24,324 nt of DNA, from contig CAMMKE010000010.1 in assembly GCA_946497375.1 (NCBI GenBank), forward strand, positions 1-24,324, written 5' to 3'. Under the pieces are notes generated by a model. That model ran no database searches. It was not told where the DNA came from and saw nothing but the letters and a program-made list of their open reading frames with translations. This DNA comes from an uncultured Mycoplasmatota bacterium (GTDB lineage: Bacteria; Bacillota_I; Bacilli_A; RF39; UBA660). Positions 1 to 7,725 of the stretch are shown here, in pieces (positions within the stretch are counted from its first letter, which is position 1; the number at the start of each line of letters is the position of its first letter). Position numbers and translations under genes: made by a program.

Positions 1-2
1 TA

Positions 3-43
3 AAATTATGACATATTTTTTTGACTAAAATATGCCATAATTT
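3..43. repeat. 17-bp inverted repeat with 7-nt loop
   Basis: Arm 3-19 and arm 27-43 are reverse complements with one mismatch (A11 against C35), separated by TTTGACT. On either strand this can form a long AT-rich hairpin. It lies just past the acyltransferase pseudogene on the minus strand. It could be a bidirectional terminator, though the U-tract is weak, or a mobile-element end or operator. Nothing in the window decides between these. Confidence 0.6.
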
Positions 44-70
44 GCTTAACATTATAAGAAAAATGGTAAA

Positions 71-392
71 TCAAAGTACATTAGTACATAAGAAAAAACT
101 TAAAAACATAATTTTGTTAGGAGGGTAAATTTGCAAATAAGTTCCTATAAAATACAATAATATATAATGGCCACTTTTGGTATAAACTACTTCATCTCTA
201 GTAAAAGTAGAAATAACACTAATTAAAACAAAAGAATTAACCTGAACAATTATAATTGCATTTATAAAAGAAATAATAACCCTTATTTAACCCATAGTCC
301 TAGTATTGAATCCACTATGTACAATTACATGATATATAACAATAAATTGCATTGAAATTATTATCATCTATTCAAAATTTGACTTTCTTCAT
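71..392 (-). pseudogene. acyltransferase-3 family pseudogene, heavily decayed
   Basis: No intact ORF exists here, but minus-strand reading through stops gives a recognisable relic of a membrane O-acyltransferase. From an ATG at 390-392 (upstream AAGGGGTAGGG is SD-like) a one-base shift near 383 leads into RKSNFE, then TAG (368-370), then MIIISMQFIVIYHVIVHSGF. This aligns without gaps to residues 8-27 of the intact acyltransferase at 1797-2960 (RNSNFELLRIVSMLFIIIFH). After a second in-frame stop (TAA 287-289) the frame resumes with IRVIISF and VNSFVLIS, then VVYTKSG and ILLYFIGTYLQIYP, which match about residues 49-65 and then 181-206 of the neighbour. Roughly 110 middle residues are therefore deleted. 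The frame ends at TGA 71-73, and the C-terminal part of about 180 residues is missing. Homology is judged by eye from the neighbour and the family pattern. Confidence 0.68.
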
Positions 393-448
393 TTGGAGCC
401 CTACCCCTTACTATATTTATATATTATAGAGAGTAAAAGAGATGCTAA

Positions 449-748
449 TCATATCCAAAACTGAATCATATAATAAAATTCTAACCAAAAACGTAATAAA
501 ACTTTTTTATAATTAAACATCTCTTTAAAACTATTTCTATTTATAAATAGATTAATTAGTGTATTTAACAAATATATGAATAAAAATCTAGTAAGATTAA
601 GTAAATTAAAATAATTAATAATAATAATTATGATAATAAAAAAAATACTTACTATTACAGATTTAATAAAATTATTTTTATATATTAGAAATAACAGAAA
701 TATATTAGTAATTATAATAAAAAATATGAATATTATTAAATTAAGCAT
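449..748 (-). CDS. small hydrophobic membrane protein (99 aa), unknown function
   Basis: The ORF is open from 847, but the start chosen is the ATG at 746-748. It is preceded by AATGAGGAATTT, a good Shine-Dalgarno at normal spacing, and it avoids overlap with the upstream glycosyltransferase. The product is very rich in Ile, Phe and Leu. It has about three hydrophobic segments (residues 2-22, 28-50, 53-70) and a more basic and aromatic C-terminus. It is the next gene after a GT2 with two C-terminal membrane helices. Small membrane proteins in that position are often GtrA-type flippases or DUF2304 proteins. The stretch RFLFIYLLNTLINLFINR faintly recalls GtrA, but the low-complexity composition makes this unreliable. 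It could also be a remnant. Function is not assigned. Confidence 0.5.
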   Translation of the reverse strand: MLNLIIFIFFIIITNIFLLFLIYKNNFIKSVIVSIFFIIIIIIINYFNLLNLTRFLFIYLLNTLINLFINRNSFKEMFNYKKVLLRFWLEFYYMIQFWI

Positions 749-791
749 AAATTCCTCATTAAAAATAGCTACAGCACTTACATGTGTAGCT

Positions 792-1718
792 TTATTTCTT
801 AGTTTTAATAAGTATAAGTTCAAATAATTGGCGATGTTTCTTAACAACTACTTCTAATATAAGACCACATACAAATAATAGTATAGAAATTATTAACATA
901 AATCCTGCGAATATTAAGGTTGGAATTCTTGGTACTAAACCTGTATCAAAATATTCAACAAAAACTGGTATTCCAAATACTAAAGAAATAATTAAGAAAA
1001 TCAAGCTAATAAAACTAAAAAATATCGTTGGTTTATACTCTTTAAATAATCTAGCTATAGTTTTTAAGACTCTAAAACCATCACTATATGTATTAAGTTT
1101 AGATACACTACCTTCTGGTCTATCTCTATATTCAACAGGAATTTCTTTTAACAAGAAATTCTTATCTAAAGCATGTATAGTCATCTCTGTCTCTATTTCA
1201 AATCCTTTAGATAAGACTGGAAAAGTTTTAACAAACTCATAACTAAAAGCTCTATAACCTGTCATAATATCACGAATATTACTTTTAAATAAAAGATTGA
1301 TTAAACCTCTAACTAATTTATTACCAAAATTATGAAAAGGCCTTTTATTTTCAGTAAAATAAGTTGACGATAACCTATCCCCTATTACCATATCAGCTTT
1401 ACCATTTAAAACTAAATCACACATTTCTTTAGCATTTTCTTTAGGATAAGTATCATCACCATCTATCATCAAATAACAGTCTGCTTCTATATCTTTGAAC
1501 ATGCTTCTAATAACATTCCCCTTACCTTGACGATATTCATATTTAACAATAGCCCCTGCTTTTTTAGCAATTTTATCAGTACCATCTGTAGAATTATTAT
1601 CATATACATAAATATCTGCATTAGGCAAAACCTTTTTATAATCTTTTACTACTTTTTCAATTGTTTTACTTTCGTTATAACATGGTATTAATACTGCAAT
1701 TTTTCCTTTGTCTTTCAT
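792..1718 (-). CDS. GT2 membrane glycosyltransferase, polyprenyl-phosphate sugar synthase-like
   Basis: Probably transfers a sugar from a nucleotide sugar to a polyprenyl phosphate on the inner face of the membrane. The protein starts with the GT-A signature IAVLIPCYNES, followed by YDNNSTDGT (residues 39-47) and the metal-binding DGDDTYP (86-92). These are typical of the DPM1/GtrB-like GT2 branch. Two hydrophobic helices lie near residues 232-252 and 266-290, and the tail contains VVKKHRQLFEL. The start at 1718 (308 aa) is preferred over an in-frame ATG at 1748. The upstream ATG has no SD and itself sits on the AGGAG/GTAGGG sequence that serves the ATG at 1718. Lipid-linked sugar made here could feed the DUF6020 membrane proteins upstream (3052-6523). 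The exact sugar and acceptor are unknown. Confidence 0.88.
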   Translation of the reverse strand: MKDKGKIAVLIPCYNESKTIEKVVKDYKKVLPNADIYVYDNNSTDGTDKIAKKAGAIVKYEYRQGKGNVIRSMFKDIEADCYLMIDGDDTYPKENAKEMCDLVLNGKADMVIGDRLSSTYFTENKRPFHNFGNKLVRGLINLLFKSNIRDIMTGYRAFSYEFVKTFPVLSKGFEIETEMTIHALDKNFLLKEIPVEYRDRPEGSVSKLNTYSDGFRVLKTIARLFKEYKPTIFFSFISLIFLIISLVFGIPVFVEYFDTGLVPRIPTLIFAGFMLIISILLFVCGLILEVVVKKHRQLFELILIKTKK

Positions 1719-1760
1719 TATTTTTATCCCTACTTCCTTCTCCTTCATATTTATATTTAT

Positions 1761-1769
1761 AGTATAACA
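1761..1769 (-). promoter_or_regulatory. possible extended -10 promoter for the GT2 gene
   Basis: The minus strand reads TG-T-TATACT (1761-1769), an extended -10 element, about 40 bp upstream of the GT2 start in the 78-bp gap after the acyltransferase gene. No good -35 is visible (TTATAA or TTTATA at 17-18 bp). The AT-rich context makes chance matches common. Confidence 0.35.
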
Positions 1770-1796
1770 TGTTAAATTTTAATTATAAAGAGTAAT

Positions 1797-2960
1797 TTAC
1801 CAATTAATATCAAAACCTAACTTTTTAAAATAAGACCTGTACCATTTTCTAAATTTTTCTGAAATTTTTCTTTTATAAATAAATGCAAATAGTTTTTGCC
1901 TTAATATTTCTATAATCATACTAATAATGAAAATAGCAATCGCTGTCAATAATATTAATACTATAGTTTTTAAAGTCATGCTAGAAACATTAAAATATTC
2001 CAAAAAACCATAAAGATTATCTCTAACATAGATGTTTTCATGTATTAAGTATATACCTAGTGTACAACTAGAAATATAATTAATTATCTTACTCTTTATA
2101 TTTAAGGTACTAAAGAATAAAAAATAAAGTATTGTCTGAACAATTAATATAGGACTACCAAAACTATTATGAAACCAATAAAAGATATTTGATATATAGT
2201 TAACTATTTCGTTTGATGAATTTAATTCTCTTGACATTGAAAAGAATAAAACAGATAAAAAGGCAAAAAAGATATAACCTACAAAATATAATAGTTGTTT
2301 TCCTTTATCAGTAAATCTAGATAATAGAGCACTCTTATCAAGTGGATAACACCTTAAGTAGGCACCTATAAAATATAAAAGTATAAAATTATAAATAGAA
2401 TGCCCTTCGTTAGTATAAACTGTAGCATCTAAAGTAAGAGTTGGTATTATACTAAATATAATAAATAAAGTTATTATTATTCTTTTTAAAGTCTTTTTAT
2501 CACAATTATTTATAACTATATTTAAGATTGGTGAAATTAAATATAAGACTAAATAACACCCTATATACCAATAAAGTCCATAATCAAGTGGTATTATAGT
2601 TTTAAAAATATCTAAACTTGTAATAGGATATGTTAAAGAAATATTTAATTTTTCTGTCAAAATTAATGCTATTAATAGAAAGATAACACTATAAAACCAT
2701 GTTGCATTATTTATAGATATTGCTTTTGATAGTCTCATCTTCTTTTTACATTGAAAATACCCTGTAACTATTACAAAAGAACTAACATGCACTAATGTAA
2801 TTGCAATTATAAATCTTATTAATATATATATACTAGAACTCATCTCATATGAATAAATACTACAAAGTCGAAAAATAAGATGAAAAATTATAATAAATAA
2901 CATTGATACAATTCTCAAAAGTTCAAAATTAGAATTTCTAACATTTTCAACATCTGTCAT
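1797..2960 (-). CDS. acyltransferase-3 family membrane protein
   Basis: A 387-residue polytopic protein of the acyltransferase-3 (OafA/WciG-like) family, which moves acetyl or other acyl groups onto extracytoplasmic sugars. The N-terminus has the family opening NSNFELLRIVSM (9-20) followed by the conserved His27 in IIFHL. About ten hydrophobic helices follow, including WYIGCYLVLYLISPIL (131-146), ILLYFIGAYLR (193-203) and LGIYLIHENIY (301-311). The length is normal for the family and there is no extra SGNH domain. A G-rich SD (GGGGGG then ATAAAA) precedes the ATG. It lies between the DUF6020 pair and the GT2 gene, so O-acylation of the polymer or glycan made by this locus is the likely role. 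A broken paralogue lies at 71-392. Confidence 0.85.
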   Translation of the reverse strand: MTDVENVRNSNFELLRIVSMLFIIIFHLIFRLCSIYSYEMSSSIYILIRFIIAITLVHVSSFVIVTGYFQCKKKMRLSKAISINNATWFYSVIFLLIALILTEKLNISLTYPITSLDIFKTIIPLDYGLYWYIGCYLVLYLISPILNIVINNCDKKTLKRIIITLFIIFSIIPTLTLDATVYTNEGHSIYNFILLYFIGAYLRCYPLDKSALLSRFTDKGKQLLYFVGYIFFAFLSVLFFSMSRELNSSNEIVNYISNIFYWFHNSFGSPILIVQTILYFLFFSTLNIKSKIINYISSCTLGIYLIHENIYVRDNLYGFLEYFNVSSMTLKTIVLILLTAIAIFIISMIIEILRQKLFAFIYKRKISEKFRKWYRSYFKKLGFDINW

Positions 2961-2987
2961 TTTTATCCCCCCAACTATTATATATAA

Positions 2988-3017
2988 ACTATATCACAAA
3001 TTAACTTTTTATGTCAT
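2988..3017 (-). promoter_or_regulatory. possible promoter for the acyltransferase gene
   Basis: On the minus strand a -35 ATGACA (3012-3017), an 18-bp spacer and a -10 TATAGT (2988-2993) fall in the 91-bp gap between the DUF6020 gene and the acyltransferase gene. Each hexamer matches consensus at five of six positions. A second TATAAT-like sequence lies a few bases downstream. Just after the DUF6020 stop there is a weak AT-only hairpin followed by a long T run (about 3022-3050), which may attenuate read-through. Confidence 0.45.
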
Positions 3018-3051
3018 TAGTTTTCACAAAAAAAAGAAAAAATAATTCAAA

Positions 3052-4785
3052 TTATCTTCTCTTTTTAGTATTTTTAACATTAATTGAAGGTAAATAATTA
3101 ATAAAAAATAATAAAGGTAAAGCAGTATACAACCAGAATATATATCTAAGCATTCCATTAACTGGGGATGCTATCATTAAAGTTAACCACATTCCAACTA
3201 TCGGAACATAACAAAGTAAATTTTTCTTATTTTTTCTATAACAAACTACACCTAAAATAATAGTAAACCAAATTATTAAGCCTAAATTCCATTGTAAACT
3301 TAAAATAGAAGTATTATAGCTATATAAATTATCTATAAAATTGCCAATACTTTTAGGTAACAAAGACTGTTGATAGAATCCTAAATCATTATCAGTTACA
3401 CCTAATTCTACAGCATTATTCGCTAAATTAGGATACCAATAGCCTAAAGTAGATATTAAATATGACTCTACTGCTACATCAAAATGTTCAATTACTAAAT
3501 CTTTCCATAATAATAAAAATTCCATATTATGAGAATCAAAATACTCTTGATTTAAATTTAAACTAAATTTAATACCATCTGAAACTATTGGATTATAATC
3601 ACTCTTTAAATTTTCAATAGTAATAAACTTTTCTAATGTCTTTCTCTCTTCTTTAGTAAAGTTAATATCTTTATAAGCCATTCTTCCTACTTGTTGTATT
3701 GGCATACCTAAATATTCCCAAGATTTACTTTTTTCAACTCCAAAATAATTAAATAATGGATACTTTACAACAAAAAAGCAAAGTAATACTAAAGGTATAG
3801 TTATAGCGAATAGTTTTATTTTATCTTTAAAATATACTAAAATAAAAGGAATAAATAATATATACATATATAAAGCATTATTTCTAAAAAATAGTACTAA
3901 TAAAGATATAATTGCAAAAGAAATAAAATGATAATATTTTAATTCTTCTTTCTTTTCAATAAAAACATAAATATTAATCAAGAAAAGTAAGAAGAAACCA
4001 CCAAACATTACATCTTTCCACATTGTAATACTATAAAAGGCATAAACAGGTAGTAGGCCAAACAAAAACATAAGTCCTATCAAAATTTTTTTATCAATTT
4101 TATGTTTATTTAGAAAAACAATAAAATAAGAATAAATAGATGACATAATAATCATCTGGACAATTGTAGAAACAGATGCCCTTATATTTTCACTATTTGA
4201 AAAAATACTACCAAATGCATAACATACCTTTAAAAAGAAAGTATGTAAAACTGGATGATGATCAGTTAAAGTTGTTAAATGTTTAAACTGTTGAGTCTGA
4301 TATATAGCATCTGGAGCGATTAAACCTGGAAATGAATGTAAAAAGCATGGAATAAGACAGAGCATTATAACAATAAATGAAATAATAAATAATTTTTTAT
4401 TATTTTTAAAATTATTTTCACTGACTAAATTTAATGTTTCTAATTTCTTTAATATTATAGAAATTAGTAAAGTAAATAAAAGAAAAATACCAATAAATAA
4501 ATATAATGTTTCAAAAGTGAAATATTCTATAAAAACATTTTTTGTAGTATACATATTATCAAAACAGACTTTACCTAAAGTAAAGCACAAGGTAAATATT
4601 AAAGAAAGAATTATACTTCTTTTAGAAAGTAACTTAAAGAAAGAATTTTTTACAACAATAAATATTAAAATATAAATAATAAGACTTAAAATATTAAAAT
4701 TGTCTAATGATAAATACTTAGCTAAAGCTAAATAAATCATTAAAGATATTAATAAATAGCCAAAATTATTATTTAATCTTTTCAT
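3052..4785 (-). CDS. DUF6020-type polytopic membrane protein, GT-C-like (copy 2)
   Basis: A 577-residue multi-pass protein resembling the DUF6020 family, whose topology is like GT-C glycosyltransferases that use lipid-phosphate sugars outside the membrane. After about four helices an extracytoplasmic loop carries PGLIAPDA (153-160, candidate acidic residue D159) and TDHHPVLHT (174-182). Further conserved blocks are FYSITMWKD (250-258), FFRNNALYMY (299-308), MPIQQVGRMAYK (361-372) and STLGYWYPN (445-453). All are shared with the gene directly upstream. The two reading frames overlap by 17 bp, and the SD (AAGGGG) lies inside the end of the upstream gene, which suggests coupled translation. The catalytic assignment is inferred from topology and neighbours. 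The family itself is uncharacterised as far as I know. Confidence 0.8.
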   Translation of the reverse strand: MKRLNNNFGYLLISLMIYLALAKYLSLDNFNILSLIIYILIFIVVKNSFFKLLSKRSIILSLIFTLCFTLGKVCFDNMYTTKNVFIEYFTFETLYLFIGIFLLFTLLISIILKKLETLNLVSENNFKNNKKLFIISFIVIMLCLIPCFLHSFPGLIAPDAIYQTQQFKHLTTLTDHHPVLHTFFLKVCYAFGSIFSNSENIRASVSTIVQMIIMSSIYSYFIVFLNKHKIDKKILIGLMFLFGLLPVYAFYSITMWKDVMFGGFFLLFLINIYVFIEKKEELKYYHFISFAIISLLVLFFRNNALYMYILFIPFILVYFKDKIKLFAITIPLVLLCFFVVKYPLFNYFGVEKSKSWEYLGMPIQQVGRMAYKDINFTKEERKTLEKFITIENLKSDYNPIVSDGIKFSLNLNQEYFDSHNMEFLLLWKDLVIEHFDVAVESYLISTLGYWYPNLANNAVELGVTDNDLGFYQQSLLPKSIGNFIDNLYSYNTSILSLQWNLGLIIWFTIILGVVCYRKNKKNLLCYVPIVGMWLTLMIASPVNGMLRYIFWLYTALPLLFFINYLPSINVKNTKKRR

Positions 4786-6523
4786 AACTTCTACCCCTTC
4801 TCTTTTCTAAAAATGGAACAATAAGTAATATAGGTAAACAAGTAAAAGCACTAAAAATATATCTAAACTCTGCAAAAACAGGAGTTGCTACCATCATAGT
4901 TAACCAAATACCAAATATTGGAACATAAACATATAAAATACTCTTTGTCCTATGTCTTTTAACAGCAATATATGCTGAAAGCAAAATTAACCAAAAAGCT
5001 AAAGCAATACACCAAGTATTACCTATAATAGGAAGAGTTCTTGTACCTAATTTTGTAATCTCATCTCTAATATTATCAGGAACAAAACTACTTGTATGAA
5101 CACCAATATCATTTTCATCTATTTTAGCAGTAGTAACCCAATAATCCACATTAGGATAATAATAACCTAAAGTACTAGTCAAATATGCTTCTGTAGCAAT
5201 ACCAAAATGTTTAAAACATAAACTAATCCATAGTTTTAAATATTCAAACTTATTTTCTTCAAAAACATTTGAATTATACTCATCATTAAATTTTATACTA
5301 TCAACAATCTCTGCGTTATATGATTCACTTAAAGTATCTAATGGTATTAATTTATTTATTAACTCTTCTTCCTCTTTAGTAAATTCTACTCCTTTATAAG
5401 CCATTCTACCTATTTGTTGTAGAGGTATTGCTATATATTCAGAAGATTTTGAAGTTTGGATACTAAAATAATTATAAATTGGTCCTTTTACCACAAAGAA
5501 AACTGCAAAAACTATAATTAACATAGGTCCTATTACTTTTAGTTTTTTTCTAAAAATAATTAATGTTACTAAAGCTAAAATGAAATACATATAAATAGCA
5601 TTATTTCTAAAAAATATTGTCAATAAAGATATTATTATAAAACTATAAGAATTTTTAAATGAAATATCATTTCTCTTTTCTAATAATTTAATAAGTTCTA
5701 AAACTAATAATAAGACCATACCACTAAAAATAATATCTTTCCACATAGTAATACTATAAAATCCAAACACAGGAACTATAGCATAAAATAACAAAGTTGC
5801 AATCAATAAATATTTATTTACATTTCTCTTTGCAAGAAAGAAAATAGAATAAGCAAAAATAGAAGCCATAACAAGCATCTGTGTAAGTGAAATAAGTCCA
5901 ACCGAAAAATTAACATTTCCTGAGATAAAATAACCTATTTTATATGGAATATACATAAAAATGAAATGAATAACTGTATGATGATCAGTAACTGCTTTAT
6001 TACCCAAAATCATATTTAGTTCACTAAGCGAATCTCCAGTTATTATTCCAGGATAATAAACAATAAAATATGGTAACCAACAAATAAAAATAATAACTAA
6101 TGACCATAGAAAAATATGCTTCTTCTTAAACATTTTTTTATCTTTAAATTTAATATTAATTAATTTAGGAATAACAGTTACAAGTATAGTATAAATTAAA
6201 CTAGTATTACCTATTAAATAAATAATATTTTTAATAGTAAATAATTCATTCCAAAAACTATCAGTAGCGGAGTATCTAAAATTATAAAGTATTCTTCCGG
6301 AAATTAATATCACTGCAAAGAATAAAGAAAATATTAAAATATCTCTATTATACTCACTCTTTTTTAAAAGGTTATTTTTATAAAAATAAATAATAAATAT
6401 TAATACAAATATTGAAAAAATATTATTTATAGGTATTATATCTTGATAACATAAAGATATATAAGTAAAAATACTTAAAATAATGGGCAATATAAAACTA
6501 TTATTTTTTATCTTGTCAAGCAT
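4769..6523 (-). CDS. DUF6020-type polytopic membrane protein, GT-C-like (copy 1)
   Basis: A 584-residue multi-pass membrane protein and clear paralogue of the next gene (3052-4785), with the same order of conserved blocks. These are PGIITGDS (158-165, candidate acidic D164), TDHHTVIH (179-186), FYSITMWKD (255-263), FFRNNAIYMY (304-313), IPLQQIGRMAYK (366-377) and STLGYYYPN (450-458). The pattern of a short N-terminal half, an acidic first large loop and a long non-membrane section around residues 355-445 fits a GT-C-like enzyme acting outside the membrane. That activity is an inference. It starts 3 bp after the GT4 gene with a strong GAGGAGG SD. The tandem pair probably arose by an old duplication, since similarity outside the blocks is moderate. 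Confidence 0.8.
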   Translation of the reverse strand: MLDKIKNNSFILPIILSIFTYISLCYQDIIPINNIFSIFVLIFIIYFYKNNLLKKSEYNRDILIFSLFFAVILISGRILYNFRYSATDSFWNELFTIKNIIYLIGNTSLIYTILVTVIPKLINIKFKDKKMFKKKHIFLWSLVIIFICWLPYFIVYYPGIITGDSLSELNMILGNKAVTDHHTVIHFIFMYIPYKIGYFISGNVNFSVGLISLTQMLVMASIFAYSIFFLAKRNVNKYLLIATLLFYAIVPVFGFYSITMWKDIIFSGMVLLLVLELIKLLEKRNDISFKNSYSFIIISLLTIFFRNNAIYMYFILALVTLIIFRKKLKVIGPMLIIVFAVFFVVKGPIYNYFSIQTSKSSEYIAIPLQQIGRMAYKGVEFTKEEEELINKLIPLDTLSESYNAEIVDSIKFNDEYNSNVFEENKFEYLKLWISLCFKHFGIATEAYLTSTLGYYYPNVDYWVTTAKIDENDIGVHTSSFVPDNIRDEITKLGTRTLPIIGNTWCIALAFWLILLSAYIAVKRHRTKSILYVYVPIFGIWLTMMVATPVFAEFRYIFSAFTCLPILLIVPFLEKRRGRSYEKIK

Positions 6524-6526
6524 AAT

Positions 6527-7543
6527 CTAATCCTCCTCTTTAAGACAACTATCAAAAAATTTTTTAAAATCTTTTGCTTTCTCATCCCAAGACCATTTCT
6601 TAATCTGTTTCATATTTTCCGTAGATAATTTTTTTAAATCTTTAGGATTATTAAGAAGCTCTTTAATTTTATTTTTCATACATTCAATAGTTCTATCTTC
6701 TAATATATATTTCTTTTGATAAGGACCTAAAGCTTCACTAACAATACCTACATCTGTTGATATTATTGGAACACCACAAGCCATTGCTTCTAAAACTGGA
6801 TTAGGTGTTCCTTCAGACATAGATGAACAGATTAAAACATCTATAGAACTATAATAATCTATCATTTCATCATGAGGTATAAATTTAACATTAGAATCTG
6901 CATAATTAGTTTTAATATCATACCCTTCTTTTTTTAAATCTTCTATAGCAGGATTTAATATTGTAACTAACCCTTTAGTATCTTCTCCAAATTCACTCCA
7001 CTTACTATTACCGACCCATCCAATAACAATAGTTCTATCTAAATTATCAAACCTTTCTATATTACGAGGATAAAACTTCTCTAAATCTACTCCATCTGTA
7101 ATAACCATTTTAGGTTTATACTCAATATCTAAATTATTATAAATTTTTAACAATTTTCTAGAAGATACATAATAATTACTAATATTACTAAACAAGAACT
7201 TTGTAATTTTAATATTCTCATCTAAAAATAAATGATCATAAACTGCAGTACTTATTTTCTTAAAATTAACATAATCATTCATAAATTGCTCTTTAGATGA
7301 ACCTAATAAATAAGTATATTCTTCAAAAAATGGTCTATTTAAATTATAAAGAGGTTCTCTCCATAAAAAATGAACTAAATCATAATCTTTAACTAGCAAA
7401 AAAAGTTGTGTTAAATTACCTCCTAAAAACTCTAATATTATAATATCAATATCATAATATTTTTCTAGTTTCTTTTTTAATATTTTTGCTATATTAGCAA
7501 AAGCCCAATTATCCTTGTCTACAACCAATGCTATTTTTTTCAT
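6527..7543 (-). CDS. GT4 family glycosyltransferase
   Basis: A 338-residue GT-B fold glycosyltransferase, probably cytosolic or peripheral on the membrane. The C-terminal Rossmann domain is clear: TIVIGWVGNSKW (171-182), IDVLICSSMSEGTPNPVLEAM (234-254) with the E-x7-E motif of GT4 enzymes (E244 and E252), then CGVPIISTDVG. The N-terminal half begins KKIALVVDKDNWAFANIA, a sequence type seen in glycosyltransferases of cell-surface polymer clusters. The ATG lies one base after the TGA of the 59-residue protein, with GGAGA as SD, so the genes are translationally linked. Donor and acceptor cannot be read from sequence. The neighbourhood suggests decoration or extension of a teichoic-acid-like polymer. 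Confidence 0.88.
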   Translation of the reverse strand: MKKIALVVDKDNWAFANIAKILKKKLEKYYDIDIIILEFLGGNLTQLFLLVKDYDLVHFLWREPLYNLNRPFFEEYTYLLGSSKEQFMNDYVNFKKISTAVYDHLFLDENIKITKFLFSNISNYYVSSRKLLKIYNNLDIEYKPKMVITDGVDLEKFYPRNIERFDNLDRTIVIGWVGNSKWSEFGEDTKGLVTILNPAIEDLKKEGYDIKTNYADSNVKFIPHDEMIDYYSSIDVLICSSMSEGTPNPVLEAMACGVPIISTDVGIVSEALGPYQKKYILEDRTIECMKNKIKELLNNPKDLKKLSTENMKQIKKWSWDEKAKDFKKFFDSCLKEED

Positions 7544-7544
7544 T

Positions 7545-7724
7545 TCATCTTCTCCAAAACATTAATTTTCTAATTTTCTCTATTAGTTTATACCCCTTAG
7601 AATTTTTAATTAGAAAAAGTTCTTTATCACGATCTCTAATTATATTTCTTAAATTTCTAATATTATCACGCATATATAAGTTTTCAGCTTTTAAAGCCTC
7701 CATTTGTATTTTCTCTTTATCCAT
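7545..7724 (-). CDS. 59-aa coiled-coil protein with NSKGYK-type tail
   Basis: A small protein of 59 residues. The start at 7724 is chosen because GGGGAG sits 7 bases upstream. The in-frame ATG at 7739 overlaps the previous gene and has no SD. Residues 1-38 are a highly charged helix (repeated E, K, R, N, L) likely to form a coiled coil. The end is NSKGYKLIEKIRKLMFWRR. The NSKGYK-EKIRKL portion matches the last residues of the glycerophosphotransferase-like protein at 13753-15009 at 12 of 14 positions, also after a coiled-coil-like segment. Such tails are common at the ends of surface-polymer glycosyltransferases. Here the module stands alone, one base away from the genes on both sides. It may be an adaptor that brings enzymes together or to the membrane, or a tail split from a longer enzyme. 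Confidence 0.72.
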   Translation of the reverse strand: MDKEKIQMEALKAENLYMRDNIRNLRNIIRDRDKELFLIKNSKGYKLIEKIRKLMFWRR

Positions 7725-7725
7725 T

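Noticed and set aside
131..168. Plus-strand AGGAGG-like site and TTGCAA/TATAAT sequences
   Set aside because: The following frame stops after nine codons and the hexamers are 26 bp apart; the region is better explained by the minus-strand pseudogene.
630..827. Plus-strand ORF of 65 codons opposite the small membrane protein
   Set aside because: Antisense to the 99-residue ORF and the GT2 end; AT-rich composition explains it and there is no SD.
1719..1748. Longer start for the GT2 gene at ATG 1746-1748
   Set aside because: No SD upstream, and the extra ten codons contain the SD for the ATG at 1718, where the family N-terminus begins.
3022..3051. Terminator after the second DUF6020 gene
   Set aside because: A long T run is present but the hairpin is only about five A-T pairs, so it is mentioned only with the nearby promoter.
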